Assembly: GCA_041398965.1 (NCBI GenBank)
Contig: JAWKTT010000004.1
Span: 1 to 64,000 of the forward strand
Length of the DNA stretch: 64,000 nt
Source: JAWKTT01 sp041398965
GTDB taxonomy: Bacteria > Planctomycetota > Planctomycetia > Planctomycetales > Planctomycetaceae
Reading direction: 5' to 3'
Below, piece by piece: positions 63,804 to 64,000 of this stretch. The notes beneath the pieces are model-generated. The model ran no database searches and had not been told where the DNA came from. It was given only the letters and a program-made list of their open reading frames with translations. The position numbers and the translations under genes were made by a program. Numbering within the stretch: the stretch's first letter is position 1; each line of letters opens with the position of its first letter.

Positions 63804-64000
63804 TCACGGAACAAAGACGTCGAGCAACGTGAGGTTGCCATCGGGCTGAATCGACAACGGTGGACACGATGCCGGAAGCAGAATGGTCTGTCCGATCGAC
63901 AATGGAAAGACCTCGATTCCATTAGCTCTTGATGATCCGATGCAGCGCACATCTGCCGGAACTGGATTCGTAATGGGGCTCGTTTCGTTATCCTGTCGCA
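63804..64000 (-). CDS. Possible mannose-6-phosphate isomerase, C-terminus
   Basis: The minus-strand frame is open from the right edge to a TGA at 63804-63806 and gives 65 residues: RQDNETSPITNPVPAD, then GIEVFPLSIGQTILLPASC and a last strand LTLLDVFVP. The L-x-x-G-x-x-x-LLPA pattern with a C-terminal LL-x-V-x-x-P fits the cupin-like end of ManA-type isomerases. The active site lies outside the window, so the call is tentative. It converges on the secretin locus and marks its right boundary. Confidence 0.4.
   Translation of the reverse strand, partial: RQDNETSPITNPVPADVRCIGSSRANGIEVFPLSIGQTILLPASCPPLSIQPDGNLTLLDVFVP

Overview
The window looks like a chromosomal segment of a planctomycete (phylum Planctomycetota, class Planctomycetia). 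The evidence is indirect but consistent. It carries lone DUF1501 and DUF1552 twin-arginine proteins, a secreted PQQ-type beta-propeller, a sulfatase-like membrane protein and FHA-domain signalling proteins. It also has a von Willebrand A / STN / DUF2135 protein of a type I associate with planctomycetes, loosely packed genes on both strands, many GTG/TTG starts, weak ribosome binding sites, and several families of intergenic palindromic repeats. No rRNA, tRNA or CRISPR array was seen. All functional calls come from reading the sequence and from memory of the families; no database was searched.

Layout. 1-8 kb: housekeeping genes (sua5, a two-domain universal stress protein, a DEDDh exonuclease, an RluA-type pseudouridine synthase, a RimK-type zinc protease, the Mrp/ApbC ATPase, fabI). 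7-16 kb: two uncharacterised membrane proteins, ilvD, an SDR, and a large VWA protein split into two reading frames at a run of nine A. 16-29 kb: DUF1552, a secreted esterase-like protein, a cadherin-like membrane protein, an LRR/TPR protein, a thioredoxin-fold protein without its CxxC, a RimK-TrkA_C fusion, and deoC. 29-36 kb: an EF-G-2-like GTPase, a PfkB kinase, a barrel-sandwich protein, a glycosyltransferase and an FHA-FHA-STAS protein. 36-47 kb: an FHA-GAF histidine kinase, a HEAT/TPR protein, a GGQ release-factor-like protein, dcd, a solitary nqrA, an SDR, serS and DUF1501. 47.2-49.3 kb: an IS1380-family element whose transposase is broken by a MITE-like insertion. 50-55.5 kb: a beta-helix protein and a three-gene cluster (sulfatase-like enzyme, NoeA-like methyltransferase, 55-residue LDPGSGS membrane protein). 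55.8-57.2 kb: a beta-propeller. 58-63.7 kb: a five-gene secretin locus. The window ends in the C-terminus of a possible mannose-6-phosphate isomerase.

The most interesting locus is 57951-63746. Three related small secreted beta-rich proteins, each ending in a G-x-Y...GTI(T/S)A strand, are followed by a lipoprotein secretin. The secretin overlaps by 4 bp a periplasmic protein with chaperone-like, immunoglobulin-fold sequence patterns. No usher, assembly ATPase or prepilin peptidase lies nearby. I infer a surface-fibre or coat export system in which a secretin takes the place of an usher.

Two other observations stand out. The VWA protein's two frames overlap only across the A9 run, so slippage there would give one 1334-residue product. 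The IS1380 element keeps a TTAG target duplication, and removing a 427-bp element plus one 7-bp repeat restores a 513-codon transposase exactly. Three two-unit REP/BIME-like repeats, two copies of a small palindrome and one large palindromic array fill several intergenic gaps.
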